64,000 bases of DNA from Flavobacteriales bacterium (GCA_947447955.1 CANFLS010000001.1:62001-126000); one strand, 5' to 3'; shown: positions 1 to 7,672, counted from the first letter of the stretch. Translations and numbers: made by a program. Notes: generated by a model from the sequence alone, not told the origin.

Positions 1-303
1 ACATTACACCGAAACGAGTGGTTGGGTGGAACCTTTGTTACCATGTCGAATGTGTTGGTGAGTCCAGATTTGAGCTACGTGAAGGTATATTTAAGTTTGT
101 TTAACATTGTAAACAGGAAAGATGTGTTGAAGCATTTGAATACAGTGGTTGACAAAGAAATACGCCATGAAATAGCGAAAAAGATTAAAAATAACGTGAA
201 GAAGATTCCAGAAATTCGTTTCTACGAAGACGATACTTTGGATTATGTGAGCAAAATGGACGAATTGTTTACCAAAATCAATAACGAAAACAAAGATTCT
301 TGA
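1..303 (+). CDS. rbfA: Ribosome-binding factor A, 3' part only
   Basis: The frame is open from the first base of the window, so the gene starts upstream and only about 100 C-terminal residues are present. RbfA binds the 30S subunit and acts in late 16S rRNA maturation. The visible part holds the typical KH-like core: GGTFVTMSNVLVSPDLSYVK, then VYLSLFN, then a helix with EIRHEIAKKI and the closing PEIRFYEDDTLDY segment. A TTG at 22 could be mistaken for a start, but the preceding codons read on in RbfA-like fashion. The stop overlaps the TTG start of the next gene, suggesting coupled translation. Confidence 0.85.
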   Translation, partial: TLHRNEWLGGTFVTMSNVLVSPDLSYVKVYLSLFNIVNRKDVLKHLNTVVDKEIRHEIAKKIKNNVKKIPEIRFYEDDTLDYVSKMDELFTKINNENKDS

Positions 304-1520
304 AGTTAATTTGGCTAATAGCGCGTAAATATTTTTTCTCTCGAAAAAATCCCTCTGCCATCAATATCATTACGGGAATTTCGATGGCCGGTTACGCTGT
401 TGGCGCTTTGGCCCTCATTATTTTATTGTCGGCCCTCAATGGGTTTGAGTCCACTATTTTTGGGGGATACACCCACGGCGATGCAGACCTAAAAGTGGTT
501 GCAACCAAAGGCAAGGTCTTTACCATTGGAAAAGATACCCTAGAAAAACTGTCGAAAATTAAGGGCGTTACGTCGTATTTCAAATGCCTCGAAGACAAGG
601 CCATTGTTAAATACAATGACCAACAAACTGTTGCATTGGTTCGTGGGGTAGATGAGGGAATCCTAAAAACCTTAAACGTAGATAGTTTGATTATTGACGG
701 ACGTAAGATTTTATTTGATCCTAAAAGCGAACGCAATTTGGCTTGGTTGTCGGAAGGGTTGATTTATAAGCTCAACATTGCCCAAGAAAACGCCGAAATT
801 GAATTGATGGAGCCCGACAGAACATCGTCTGGGGTTTCTCAAACCGTTCTCAACCAGGAGCAGGTAAATGTGTCGGCAATGATACATTTGGGTGAAGATC
901 ACAATGATGCAACACTCTATGTTCCATTGTCGGTGGCAGAAAGTTTGTTTTCGCGCGATGGCGAAATGAGTTCCCTCGAAATCAATATTAACGCTGCCCA
1001 ATTTGATCGCTGTAATGCTGAAATTCAAGCATTGCTGGGACCTAAATTCTCCTTTCTCAACAGAAAGGAGCAGCACAAAACCATGTATAAAATGTTCAAC
1101 ACCGAAAAATGGGTGTCGTTTGCGTTACTAGCCTTCATTTTGCTGCTTATTTCCTTCAATTTGTTTGGGGCAATACGCATGATGATGATTGACAAATCGT
1201 CGGATTTGGCCATGCTCAACGCCCTCGGAATGCGCTTGAACCACATTCACAGGGTGTTTTTATTTGAGGGATTTTTGGTGGCCGTAATAGGCAGTATTTT
1301 AGGTATTGGAATGGGAGTGGGGTTGGTGTTGTTGCAACAGAAATATGGCTTCGTAACTACGCAATCTACTTTTGCAATGGCTTATCCGGTGAAATTGGCT
1401 ATGGGGGACATTTTCTTGGTAATGGCATTGAATACATTTTTGGCTTTGTTTACATCGTTTTTGGCCAAGCAGAGCGTGGTATTGGGCAATCGATTTTTAA
1501 ATCCCTCAAAAATAAGTTAA
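300..1520 (+). CDS. FtsX-like/LolC-LolE-type ABC transporter permease
   Basis: A 406-residue inner-membrane permease of the MacB/FtsX fold, probably the lipoprotein-releasing (LolC/E) type found beside rbfA in Bacteroidota. One membrane segment lies near residues 20-46, followed by a periplasmic domain to about 265, then three segments near 269-295, 318-345 and 366-388: the expected 1+3 topology. The start is a TTG that overlaps the rbfA stop (TTGA). No ATPase partner is in the window, so it is presumably encoded elsewhere. The family assignment is firm; the lipoprotein substrate is inferred from family and context. Confidence 0.85.
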   Translation: MKLIWLIARKYFFSRKNPSAINIITGISMAGYAVGALALIILLSALNGFESTIFGGYTHGDADLKVVATKGKVFTIGKDTLEKLSKIKGVTSYFKCLEDKAIVKYNDQQTVALVRGVDEGILKTLNVDSLIIDGRKILFDPKSERNLAWLSEGLIYKLNIAQENAEIELMEPDRTSSGVSQTVLNQEQVNVSAMIHLGEDHNDATLYVPLSVAESLFSRDGEMSSLEININAAQFDRCNAEIQALLGPKFSFLNRKEQHKTMYKMFNTEKWVSFALLAFILLLISFNLFGAIRMMMIDKSSDLAMLNALGMRLNHIHRVFLFEGFLVAVIGSILGIGMGVGLVLLQQKYGFVTTQSTFAMAYPVKLAMGDIFLVMALNTFLALFTSFLAKQSVVLGNRFLNPSKIS

Positions 1521-1521
1521 G

Positions 1522-2082
1522 TTGAAATTTTTATTTGTTGGTTTAGGTAATCCCGGTGATGAATATGCGCAAACCCGCCATAACATTGGGTTCGACGTAT
1601 TGGATTTGCTTTGTGAAACAAAGGGTGGAACTTGGGAATCTGTGAAACACGGCTGGAAGGCTGAGGTGTCGCACAAGGGCAAAAAGTTGATTTTGTTGAA
1701 GCCAAATACTTACATGAATTTGTCGGGAAAAGCGGTTTCGTATTGGATGCAGCAAGAGAAAATTGCCTTGGAAAATGTGATCGTAGTAACCGACGATTTG
1801 GCATTGCCTGTGGGTAAACTTCGTTTGAAAACCAAGGGCAGCGATGGCGGTCACAACGGTTTGAAAAGCATTGACGCATCGTTAAATACCCAAAATTATG
1901 CCCGATTGCGCTTTGGCATCGGCAGTGATTTTGCCAAGGGAAGGCAAGTCGATTTCGTTCTGGGCAAATGGACGGCCGAAGAACAACCTGTGATTGATGC
2001 TTCTACCAAACGCGCCGTTGCCGGCATCGAAGAATTGGTTTGGCAAGGGTTTGGCCGGGCAATGACTAGTCTTAATGGTTAG
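1522..2082 (+). CDS. pth: Peptidyl-tRNA hydrolase
   Basis: Releases peptides from peptidyl-tRNA after premature drop-off. At 186 residues it has normal family length and all hallmark motifs: GLGNPGDEYAQTRHNIGFD with catalytic His20, the NTYMNLSGKAV loop, DDLALPVGKLRLK and GSDGGHNGLKSI, and RLRFGIG. The start is TTG, one base after the stop of the permease gene. The stop codon (TAG, 2080-2082) is itself the TTAG of the first 9-bp unit of the repeat array that follows, so the last residues may have been reshaped by that array. Confidence 0.97.
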   Translation: MKFLFVGLGNPGDEYAQTRHNIGFDVLDLLCETKGGTWESVKHGWKAEVSHKGKKLILLKPNTYMNLSGKAVSYWMQQEKIALENVIVVTDDLALPVGKLRLKTKGSDGGHNGLKSIDASLNTQNYARLRFGIGSDFAKGRQVDFVLGKWTAEEQPVIDASTKRAVAGIEELVWQGFGRAMTSLNG

Positions 2083-2240
2083 ACGGATTAGACAGGTTAG
2101 ACAGATTAGACAGATAATTCGGGATTAGACGGATTAGACGGGTTAGACCGATTAGACAGATAATTCGGGATTAGACAGATTAGACAGATTTTTGGTTAGG
2201 CGGTTTTTCCCGATAGTTATCGGGAGGGTTAGACTGATTG
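2078..2240 (+). repeat. 9-bp unit array, left-end orientation
   Basis: More than ten near-perfect copies of a 9-bp unit, TTAGAC(A/G)G(A/G), run head to tail. They are interrupted twice by ATAATTCGGGA and end in ATTTTTGGTTAGG and an inverted repeat (CCCGATAGTTATCGGG, near 2209-2224). The array starts inside the pth stop codon. It has the same layout as the left ends of the composite elements at 4229, 6102, 8228, 10195 and 11196; the matching opposite array may be the one at 3355-3502. Confidence 0.85.
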
Positions 2241-2269
2241 GAAACACTAAACACTAAACGCTAAACCCT

Positions 2270-2395
2270 AAACGGCGCAGCCATCTAAACCCTAAACGAG
2301 CGCAGCCCAATTAAATAGTTTAGAAGCGTAACCGCGTTTAGATGCACTTTGTGCGTTTAGGAGAGCTTCGCTCGTTTAGAAGACCTTCCGGTCGT
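2270..2395. repeat. Phased variable-stem hairpin array
   Basis: Four small inverted repeats start every 18-19 bases: GCG-TAAC-CGC (2326-2335), GCAC-TTT-GTGC (2344-2354), GAGC-TTC-GCTC (2363-2373) and GACC-TTCC-GGTC (2382-2393). They are joined by a constant linker, GTTTAG plus two bases. Upstream lies CTAAAC-rich sequence with GGC-GCA-GCC. Stems differ in sequence yet each pairs, which argues for selection on structure rather than on sequence. Confidence 0.85.
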
Positions 2396-2452
2396 TGAGT
2401 AAAGCATAACTAATTTAGATTAAACCATAAACTATTTTCAATTTATTTTTTG

Positions 2453-2460
2453 TATCTTTG
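2453..2460 (+). promoter_or_regulatory. Bacteroidota -7 box (TAnnTTTG) for the DUF433 gene
   Basis: TATCTTTG lies 11 bases before the ATG at 2472 and matches the established Bacteroidota -7 consensus. The implied leader is only a few bases long. A clear -33 TTTG is not evident. Confidence 0.55.
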
Positions 2461-2471
2461 ATAAAAGCCAA

Positions 2472-2678
2472 ATGAAAAACTATCAAGAGTTTATAGTGAT
2501 TGATCCTAATATTCGTTTTGGTAAACCAATATTAAAAAACACCAGAATTTCTGTGGGTGATGTTATTGGTTGGTTATCTGATGGCCAAAAAAAAAACGAG
2601 ATTATTTCTGATTTCCCTGAACTTACAATCGAAATGATTAATGCTTGTCTGGCATTTGTAGCGCAGAGAGAAATATAA
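2472..2678 (+). CDS. DUF433 family protein (antitoxin-like), orphan
   Basis: A 68-residue protein with the DUF433 pattern: VIDPNIRFGKPILKNTRISV, then a helix-turn-helix-like region (IGWLSDGQKKNEIISDFPEL) and TIEMINACLAFVAQ. DUF433 proteins are usually the antitoxin-like partner of a PIN-like DUF5615 gene directly downstream. No such ORF follows here: the next 190 bases are hairpin repeats. It is therefore an orphan, or its partner was lost to repeat insertion. It has its own TAnnTTTG box. Confidence 0.8.
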   Translation: MKNYQEFIVIDPNIRFGKPILKNTRISVGDVIGWLSDGQKKNEIISDFPELTIEMINACLAFVAQREI

Positions 2679-2699
2679 GGTTTATAAGGGTTGGGGTTG

Positions 2700-2840
2700 G
2701 TAATCCCTAAACACTAAACACTAAACCCTAAACGAGCGAAGCTCTTCTAAACAGCGCAGCGTAAACAGCCGAAGGCGTCAACTCGCGAAGCGATGTCAAC
2801 TCGCGAAGCGATGTCAACGGCGCAGCCATCTAAACCCTAA
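2700..2840. repeat. Phased variable-stem hairpin array
   Basis: A CTAAAC-linked run with hairpins GAGC-GAA-GCTC (2734-2744), GCC-GAA-GGC (2768-2776), TCGC-GAA-GCGA twice (2783-2793, 2801-2811) and GGC-GCA-GCC (2819-2827). Starts are 15-18 bases apart where consecutive. The stems are unrelated but complementary within each unit. Loops are GAA or GCA, the complement orientation of the TTC loops elsewhere. Confidence 0.85.
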
Positions 2841-2856
2841 ACAATAAAAAATTCAT

Positions 2857-2864
2857 TATCTTTG
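2857..2864 (+). promoter_or_regulatory. Bacteroidota -7 box for the B12-binding gene
   Basis: TATCTTTG ends eight bases before the ATG at 2873 and matches TAnnTTTG. It begins only about 20 bases after the last hairpin linker, so this gene appears to have its own promoter immediately downstream of the repeat array. Confidence 0.55.
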
Positions 2865-2872
2865 CTTTCCTT

Positions 2873-3289
2873 ATGGAAATTTCTGAAAACAGACCGATTA
2901 GGGTGTTGATTGCGAAAGTTGGATTGGATGGTCACGACCGTGGAGCAAAAGTGATTGCTTCTGCTTTGCGTGATGCCGGAATGGAAGTAATTTACACCGG
3001 TTTGCGCCAAACGCCTGAAATGGTGGTTCAAACCGCTATCCAAGAAGATGTTGACGCCATTGGTGTAAGTATCCTCAGTGGTGCCCACAACACAGTTTTT
3101 CCAAGAATTTTGAACCTGTTGAAAGACAACGACATCAACGACGTTCTTTTAACCGGCGGAGGAATCATTCCCGATGCCGATATGACAGAACTCAACCAAC
3201 TCGGTGTAGCTCGTTTATTCGCACCTGGTACCGAAATGGCCGAAATTGTTGCCTATATCCAAAACTGGGTAAAAGAGAACAGAGTTTAG
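2873..3289 (+). CDS. Stand-alone cobalamin-binding domain protein (methylmalonyl-CoA mutase C-terminal type)
   Basis: A 138-residue protein equivalent to the B12-binding C-terminal domain of methylmalonyl-CoA mutase. The DxHxxG motif (DGHDRG, residues 19-24; His21 would be the lower cobalt ligand), VSILSG and the GGGIIP loop are all present. No catalytic barrel domain is encoded nearby, so it is either the small partner of a separate mutase subunit or a free-standing B12 protein. It is flanked by repeats on both sides. Confidence 0.85.
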   Translation: MEISENRPIRVLIAKVGLDGHDRGAKVIASALRDAGMEVIYTGLRQTPEMVVQTAIQEDVDAIGVSILSGAHNTVFPRILNLLKDNDINDVLLTGGGIIPDADMTELNQLGVARLFAPGTEMAEIVAYIQNWVKENRV

Positions 3290-3335
3290 TTGGCTACGCC
3301 GTTTAGGGTTTAGAAGAGCTTCACTCGTTTAGTGT
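3290..3335. repeat. Hairpin-repeat pair after the B12 gene
   Basis: GGC-TAC-GCC (3292-3300) and a mismatched GAGCTTCACTC (3316-3326; the innermost stem pair is broken), joined by GTTTAGGGTTTAG. Same family as the arrays at 2326 and 7491. Confidence 0.7.
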
Positions 3336-3354
3336 TTAGAGTTATTGAATGTAA

Positions 3355-3502
3355 CCACCTATCTTTCTAATCTTTTAATCTGTATAACCAAAAAATCTGT
3401 CTAATCCGTCTAATCCTAATTTATCTGTCTAATCTGTCTAACCAGTCTAATCCTAATTTATCTGTCTAATCTGTCTAATCCGTCTAACCTGTCTAACCCA
3501 TT
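3355..3502 (-). repeat. 9-bp unit array, right-end orientation
   Basis: TCTAATCTGTC-type units, the reverse complement of the array at 2078, run up to seven bases before the comB start. The two CTAATTTATC interruptions mirror GATAATTCGG in the left array. The approach sequence (TTTCTAATCTTTTAATC...AAAAAATCTGTC) matches the right ends of the other elements. With the left array it brackets the DUF433 and B12 genes. Confidence 0.8.
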
Positions 3503-3508
3503 TGAAAA

Positions 3509-4195
3509 ATGAAAATAGAAACCATTCTCACCCCGGCCTTGTTTCATCTTCACAGCAAGGATATTGAAAACAAACAAGTTGTTGTTATTGATATACTTAG
3601 GGCTACAACCACCATGGTGGTTGCGTATGAAAATGGTGCCAACAATGTGATTCCCGTTGAACATTTGGAAGATGCACTGGTTTACCGTGAACAAGGTTAT
3701 CTCATTGCAGGAGAACGCAATGGCGTGAAGGTTGAAGGTTTCGATATGGGAAATTCCCCCCAAGAATTTACAAAAGATATTGTTGAGGGACGAAATATTG
3801 TCCTTTCAACCACCAATGGAACCAAGGCCATCAATGCCTGTAGTGCTGCCAAGTTTCGTTATATTTCGTCGTTTCGAAATATCGATGCCATGGCAAAAAC
3901 CATCATTGAAAACAACCTCGACGTGCTTCTTTTTTGTGCCGGTTGGAAAGACAAATTCAACCTGGAAGACACGGTTTTTGCAGGTGCCTTGGCCCAGCAA
4001 TTGCTCGATAACGGCTTTACCACCAATGACGACGCCACCAGAATGGCTTGCTCCCTTTGGAACCTTGCCAAACCAAACCTCGCCGCTTTCCTCGCAGATG
4101 CTTCACACGTACAACGGTTTAAATCGCTCCACATCGAATCTGATTTGGAAGTTTGTTTGCAATTCAATACCTATAAGGGGGTTGTTACGGTATGA
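3509..4195 (+). CDS. comB: Probable 2-phosphosulfolactate phosphatase (ComB family)
   Basis: ComB hydrolyses 2-phosphosulfolactate to sulfolactate, a step of coenzyme M or sulfonate metabolism. The 228-residue protein has the expected length and conserved segments: VVVIDILRATTTMVVAYENG (about 24-43), AGERNGVKVEGFDMGNSP, the STTNGTKAI motif, and CAGWKDKFNLEDTVFAGA. ComB homologues occur in bacteria that do not make coenzyme M, so the true substrate here is uncertain. The start ATG lies a few bases after a right-end repeat array, leaving little room for a conventional promoter. Confidence 0.88.
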   Translation: MKIETILTPALFHLHSKDIENKQVVVIDILRATTTMVVAYENGANNVIPVEHLEDALVYREQGYLIAGERNGVKVEGFDMGNSPQEFTKDIVEGRNIVLSTTNGTKAINACSAAKFRYISSFRNIDAMAKTIIENNLDVLLFCAGWKDKFNLEDTVFAGALAQQLLDNGFTTNDDATRMACSLWNLAKPNLAAFLADASHVQRFKSLHIESDLEVCLQFNTYKGVVTV

Positions 4196-4228
4196 AATCC
4201 TTAGTGGTTGTTTATTATCATCTGAACT

Positions 4229-4624
4229 AATTCGGATTAGACAGATTAGACGGATTAGAAAGATTAGACAGGTTAGACAGGTTATCCCGAAAGCTTTCGG
4301 GAGGATTAGACAATTCGGGGTTAGACAGATTAGACAATTCGGGATTAGACAGATTAGAAAGATTAGACAGGTTAGACGGATTTTTTGGTTATAAAGATTT
4401 TAGGGTTAATAGATTAAACCGTCTCAGCAAATAAGATAAAAAATATTAATAAGATATTTCACTAAAAGAAAGTTAAATAATAAAAAACTAGTTTAAAAAA
4501 ATTACATATCTATAATAGAATGATTGTTAAGGTTAGAAATATAGAATCTGTCTAATCCGTCTAATCTGTCTAATCCGTCTAATCTCTAAAATAATCCGTC
4601 TAATCTCTAAAAAATCTGTCTAAA
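4229..4624 (+). repeat. Composite intergenic element, copy 1 (plus orientation)
   Basis: The left 9-bp array (about 4231-4390, with an inner inverted repeat CCCGAAAGCTTTCGGG near 4286-4301) is followed by a unique AT-rich core. The core begins GGATTTTTTGGTTATAAAG and includes AGATTAAACCGTCTCA; it ends GGTTAGAAATATAGAATCTG before the opposite array (about 4545-4624). Core boundaries match those of copies at 10195 and 11196 and, in reverse complement, at 6102 and 8228. No ORF is supported inside. Confidence 0.8.
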
Positions 4625-4636
4625 CAGATTTTTTAG
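4607..4636. terminator. 30-bp stem-loop across the ATPase stop codon
   Basis: A perfect 13-bp inverted repeat (CTAAAAAATCTGT / ACAGATTTTTTAG) encloses a 4-base loop that holds most of the minus-strand gene's stop codon. One arm is the last codons of the ATPase gene and the other is the repeat-element edge. It could act as a bidirectional terminator, but its U-tract is inside the stem, so the role is only inferred. Confidence 0.5.
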
Positions 4637-5951
4637 TTAGTTGCACTAATTCCAAAGTTCTATCGGCTAAAAACAAGGGTATATTTAAAATTCCATTATT
4701 CAGTTCTAAATTCTTTAACGAATAACGAATGCTTAAATTGGGTTCAAAAGATTTGCGATAAACGCCCAAACTTTTACTTTGAATGTTCATGTCAGACTTG
4801 ATTTCAACTGGAATCAACTCATTCTTGTATTGAATGAGTAAATCTACTTCTGCTGAATTACCAGATGTCCAATATCTCGGTGTAACATCAAACTGATTGA
4901 TAATACTTTGTAAAATATAATTCTCGGTAAAAGCTCCTTTAAATTCAACAAAAATATTGCTGTTTTCGGCAAATATGGAAGGATCTAACTTTGACAATCG
5001 GCGCAAAATTCCCACATCGAAACAATATAATTTATAAGCACTTAGATCATCATAACCGCTTAGTGGTAATTTTGGTGATTTGCAGAGGTTAACACGGTAA
5101 ACCAATCCCGCATTGATTAACCAGGTCAAAGAATCTTCGTATTCTCTAGCGCGAGCACCTTCTTTCACTAGCTGGTATATAAATTTCTTGTTTTCTCTCG
5201 CCAATTGCGATGGGAGAGAATTCCATACATAACCAATTTTTTGAACGTCTTTTCCAACGGCATGTTTACTAAAATCATTGGTGTATGACATCAATAAATC
5301 GTTTAATAAATTCTCAACCAAAACAATGTCTTTGTTTTCGAGATAAGTTTTGGCCACTTTGGGAAGTCCCCCAGAAACAAAATAGTTTCTAAATTGCTCT
5401 AACAGTGGATGAAAGAAAATATCTGGAATGGGTTCGATGACATTGATTTGATTGACATATGTATATAACGTTGGATTTGCTACAGCCAAATATTCAAAAA
5501 ATGACAGTGGTTTAATTTCGGTAAAGGTTACCTTGCCAACAGGAAAAGAAATACCATTTCCCAAGGCAATGCCTAGCAAAGAGCCCGCACAAATGATATA
5601 AAGTTCGGGTAGATTTTCATTGAAGTACTTTAAACTGCCTAAGGCTGCTTTACATGCTTGAATTTCATCAAAAACAATGAGTGTATCGGCAGTAATTTTA
5701 CTACCATGCACGAAGGTTAAGTTCGATAGAATGCGATTTACATCTTTCGTTGATTCAAAAAGTTGATTCAACTCGGGATTTTCATCGAAGTTAAAATAGG
5801 CAATGTTTTGAAAATGATTTTTACCTAACCATTTCATTAAATAGGTTTTTCCTACTTGTCTGGCTCCATTTAAAATTAATGGGGGATGGTCGGCGGCATT
5901 TTTCCATTGCAATAATTTGCTCTGTGCTGATCTTTCAAAAACAATGCTCAT
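4620..5951 (-). CDS. AAA_14 ATPase with C-terminal DUF4143 domain
   Basis: A 443-residue protein of the widespread AAA_14/DUF4143 family of unknown biological role. Walker A is GARQVGKT (29-36) and Walker B is TLIVFDEIQ. The C-terminal part carries EVDLLIQY...PVEIKSD, resembling the PD-(D/E)XK nuclease-like signature of DUF4143. It stands alone, read opposite to comB. Its stop codon lies within the adjoining repeat element, so the final residues may be repeat-derived. A TAnnTTTG box and tandem dyads sit upstream. Confidence 0.88.
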   Translation of the reverse strand: MSIVFERSAQSKLLQWKNAADHPPLILNGARQVGKTYLMKWLGKNHFQNIAYFNFDENPELNQLFESTKDVNRILSNLTFVHGSKITADTLIVFDEIQACKAALGSLKYFNENLPELYIICAGSLLGIALGNGISFPVGKVTFTEIKPLSFFEYLAVANPTLYTYVNQINVIEPIPDIFFHPLLEQFRNYFVSGGLPKVAKTYLENKDIVLVENLLNDLLMSYTNDFSKHAVGKDVQKIGYVWNSLPSQLARENKKFIYQLVKEGARAREYEDSLTWLINAGLVYRVNLCKSPKLPLSGYDDLSAYKLYCFDVGILRRLSKLDPSIFAENSNIFVEFKGAFTENYILQSIINQFDVTPRYWTSGNSAEVDLLIQYKNELIPVEIKSDMNIQSKSLGVYRKSFEPNLSIRYSLKNLELNNGILNIPLFLADRTLELVQLTKKSV

Positions 5952-5978
5952 AGAATGGTAAGTTGTTTATTTACAATG

Positions 5979-5986
5979 CAAATATA
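5979..5986 (-). promoter_or_regulatory. Bacteroidota -7 box for the ATPase gene
   Basis: Read on the minus strand this is TATATTTG, 27 bases before the ATG at 5951, matching TAnnTTTG. Confidence 0.5.
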
Positions 5987-6038
5987 GTCTTTCTACATGT
6001 TATATTCTAAAAAGTGCTATGGAAAATGTGATTTTTTA

Positions 6039-6094
6039 CACAAAAGTCGTATGACTTTTGTGATATTTCCCACATTTGTCATATGACTTTTGTG
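6039..6094. promoter_or_regulatory. Two tandem 24-bp dyads, candidate operator
   Basis: CACAAAAGTC-GTAT-GACTTTTGTG (6039-6062) is followed by an imperfect copy, CACATTTGTC-ATAT-GACTTTTGTG (6071-6094). Starts are 32 bases apart, about three helical turns, upstream of the ATPase promoter. The spacing and partial sequence identity suit paired regulator binding better than a terminator. Confidence 0.45.
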
Positions 6095-6101
6095 ATAATT
6101 T

Positions 6102-6420
6102 ATTCGGGGTTAGACAATTCGGGGTTAGACAGATTAGACAATACGGGATTAGACAGATTAGACAATACGGGATTAGACAGATTAGACGGGTTAGACGGAT
6201 TAGACAGATTCTATATTTCTAACCTTATCAATCATTCTGTTATTTGTATTTAATCTTTTTTATATTATTCGATTATTATCCCTGATTTGCTTTTTTGTAA
6301 TAAATTATCCTATTAATTGTTTGCTATTTAATTTGTTTAAACGGTTTAATCTTTAAACCCTAAATCAATCTAATCAAAAAATCTGTCTAATCTGTCTAAT
6401 CAGTCTAACCCGTCTAATCT
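6102..6420 (-). repeat. Composite intergenic element, copy 2 (minus orientation)
   Basis: An array with TTCGGGG/ACGGGA interruptions (about 6104-6210), an AT-rich core (GATTCTATATTTCTAACC ... AATCTAATCAAAAAATCTG) and the opposite array (about 6379-6420). The core is the reverse complement of the copy-1 and copy-6 layout, which shows that the family occurs in both orientations. The right edge supplies the stop codon of the RES gene. Confidence 0.8.
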
Positions 6421-6878
6421 CGAATAAAAACCCTACTATCAAAAGGAAACCTCTCAACTTCAATAATTTGGATACTATCAAATAGTGGATGCTTGGGATT
6501 GATTAGCAAATTATAATCGCCTTTGGTGACAACAGATGGAATTTGCATCACACAATATTTGTTTTCTGCAATAAATTGATCACCAATTTGCTGTGTGGAT
6601 TGTGGGTGTGGAAAGGTATTCCAATTTGCTAGTAAAATGGAATTGTCTATTTTGAAGATTTCAATTTCATCTGGGATATGAATTGTGACCATCATGAAAT
6701 TTTTTGGCAATGTTGCAAGTGTGAAATGGACCGCAACTTCTGCCATTGCCAATGAGCGATTGGCTGCCGCATAAATCACCTCAACACCAATGGAATTCCA
6801 GCGAGCTCCATATATTGCAGCTCCTTTTCCCGATAATGAATTGGCAAATTGCTGGCTTGTCAATCTAAAGACTTCCAT
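6414..6878 (-). CDS. RES-domain toxin (NAD+-depleting type)
   Basis: A 154-residue RES domain protein. RES toxins of Xre-RES modules degrade NAD+. The conserved Arg (FRLTS near the N-terminus), GARWNS, the MAEVAVH Glu and the SVVTKGDYNLLINP Ser region are visible. It lies three bases downstream of its antitoxin gene on the same strand, the usual order. The stop codon TAG is the first TTAG of the neighbouring 9-bp array, so the C-terminus ends where the repeat begins. Confidence 0.9.
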   Translation of the reverse strand: MEVFRLTSQQFANSLSGKGAAIYGARWNSIGVEVIYAAANRSLAMAEVAVHFTLATLPKNFMMVTIHIPDEIEIFKIDNSILLANWNTFPHPQSTQQIGDQFIAENKYCVMQIPSVVTKGDYNLLINPKHPLFDSIQIIEVERFPFDSRVFIRD

Positions 6879-6881
6879 TTT

Positions 6882-7385
6882 TTACACCATAATTCCGTGT
6901 TGTACTCGTATCAATTCCGATACCACCAATTCTTTGCCATATGAATCTGTGAGTAATTCAATGGGCTTATTGTTTCCCAAAGCAAAATTTGGCGTATTTA
7001 ACCAAAGCTTGAATTGTGCTAAATCATCAAAAATATCTAAACCAATTTTTGTAACCTCAGCCATTGCAATGATTTTTTCAGATTGCAATGATTTAAAAGC
7101 ATGGGTTTCACTCATTTTATAGCGCTGTAATGATTTGGTTGAAATATTTAATAATTTGGCCCAGTCACTCTCTGAAAATGGAGTGTAATCTTGAATTGCA
7201 TGAAAGAGTGAATAAGGAATTCCTTTTCTTATAGCACTAATTATCAGTATTTTATCAGCTAGAAACTCCGAGTATGTCAACTTTTTATTCAAGCCAACGG
7301 GTATATACTCAACTTTAGATTCGCTCACGAACCTATTGATTTCATTCTCCAGATTTTCTTCGATTGACTTATACCCCTTACTCAT
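6882..7385 (-). CDS. Xre/MbcA/ParS-type antitoxin
   Basis: About 167 residues from the ATG at 7385. An upstream GTG at 7403 is also in frame, but it lies inside a likely -7 box. The middle has a helix-turn-helix-like SESDWAKLLNISTKSLQRYK, and the C-terminal segment FKLWLNTPNFALGNNKPIEL is typical of the toxin-binding MbcA/ParS domain (formerly DUF2384). It should neutralise the RES toxin and repress its own promoter. Confidence 0.9.
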   Translation of the reverse strand: MSKGYKSIEENLENEINRFVSESKVEYIPVGLNKKLTYSEFLADKILIISAIRKGIPYSLFHAIQDYTPFSESDWAKLLNISTKSLQRYKMSETHAFKSLQSEKIIAMAEVTKIGLDIFDDLAQFKLWLNTPNFALGNNKPIELLTDSYGKELVVSELIRVQHGIMV

Positions 7386-7402
7386 ATTCGGACACTTGTA
7401 CA

Positions 7403-7410
7403 CAAATATA
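7403..7410 (-). promoter_or_regulatory. -7 box of the Xre-RES operon
   Basis: TATATTTG on the minus strand, 17 bases before the ATG at 7385. It supports the shorter antitoxin start. Confidence 0.5.
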
Positions 7411-7423
7411 GGACAAAAGTCTA

Positions 7424-7461
7424 ATAATATTACAAAATTTGGAGAAATTTTGTAATATTAT
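7424..7461. promoter_or_regulatory. 38-bp perfect inverted repeat upstream of the antitoxin
   Basis: Two 17-bp arms (ATAATATTACAAAATTT and its complement) surround GGAG. It sits just upstream of the operon's -7 box and would cover the -33 region. Most likely it is the operator for antitoxin autorepression; a terminator role is less likely. Confidence 0.55.
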
Positions 7462-7483
7462 GGTTTATAAAGGTTTATAAGCG

Positions 7484-7565
7484 TTTAGATGGCTTCGCCG
7501 TTTAGAAGAGCTTCGCTCGTTTAGGGTTTAGAGTTTAGGGTAACCATCAACTTCCAGTGTTTAGT
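7484..7565. repeat. Hairpin-repeat pair with TTTAGGG linkers
   Basis: GGC-TTC-GCC (7491-7499) and GAGC-TTC-GCTC (7508-7518), followed by GTTTAGGGTTTAGAGTTTAGGG and related sequence. The pair recurs with the same linkers at 9110-9137. Confidence 0.8.
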
Positions 7566-7672
7566 GTTTAGGAGGGAAACCATAAAACAACCCTAAACAC
7601 ACAAAGATTGATTGTTAGATTAATATTATTTAATTTTGAATCAATTGCAAAGTTTAGTATTAAACCCTACCT

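Noticed and set aside
2326-2393. CRISPR-like regular spacing
   Set aside because: The constant part is only about 8 bases and the variable part is a palindrome, not a spacer. No cas genes are nearby.
3732-4394. 220-residue plus-strand ORF with an IRQIRR-rich tail
   Set aside because: It overlaps comB in another frame and its tail is translated 9-bp array; comB has clear family motifs.
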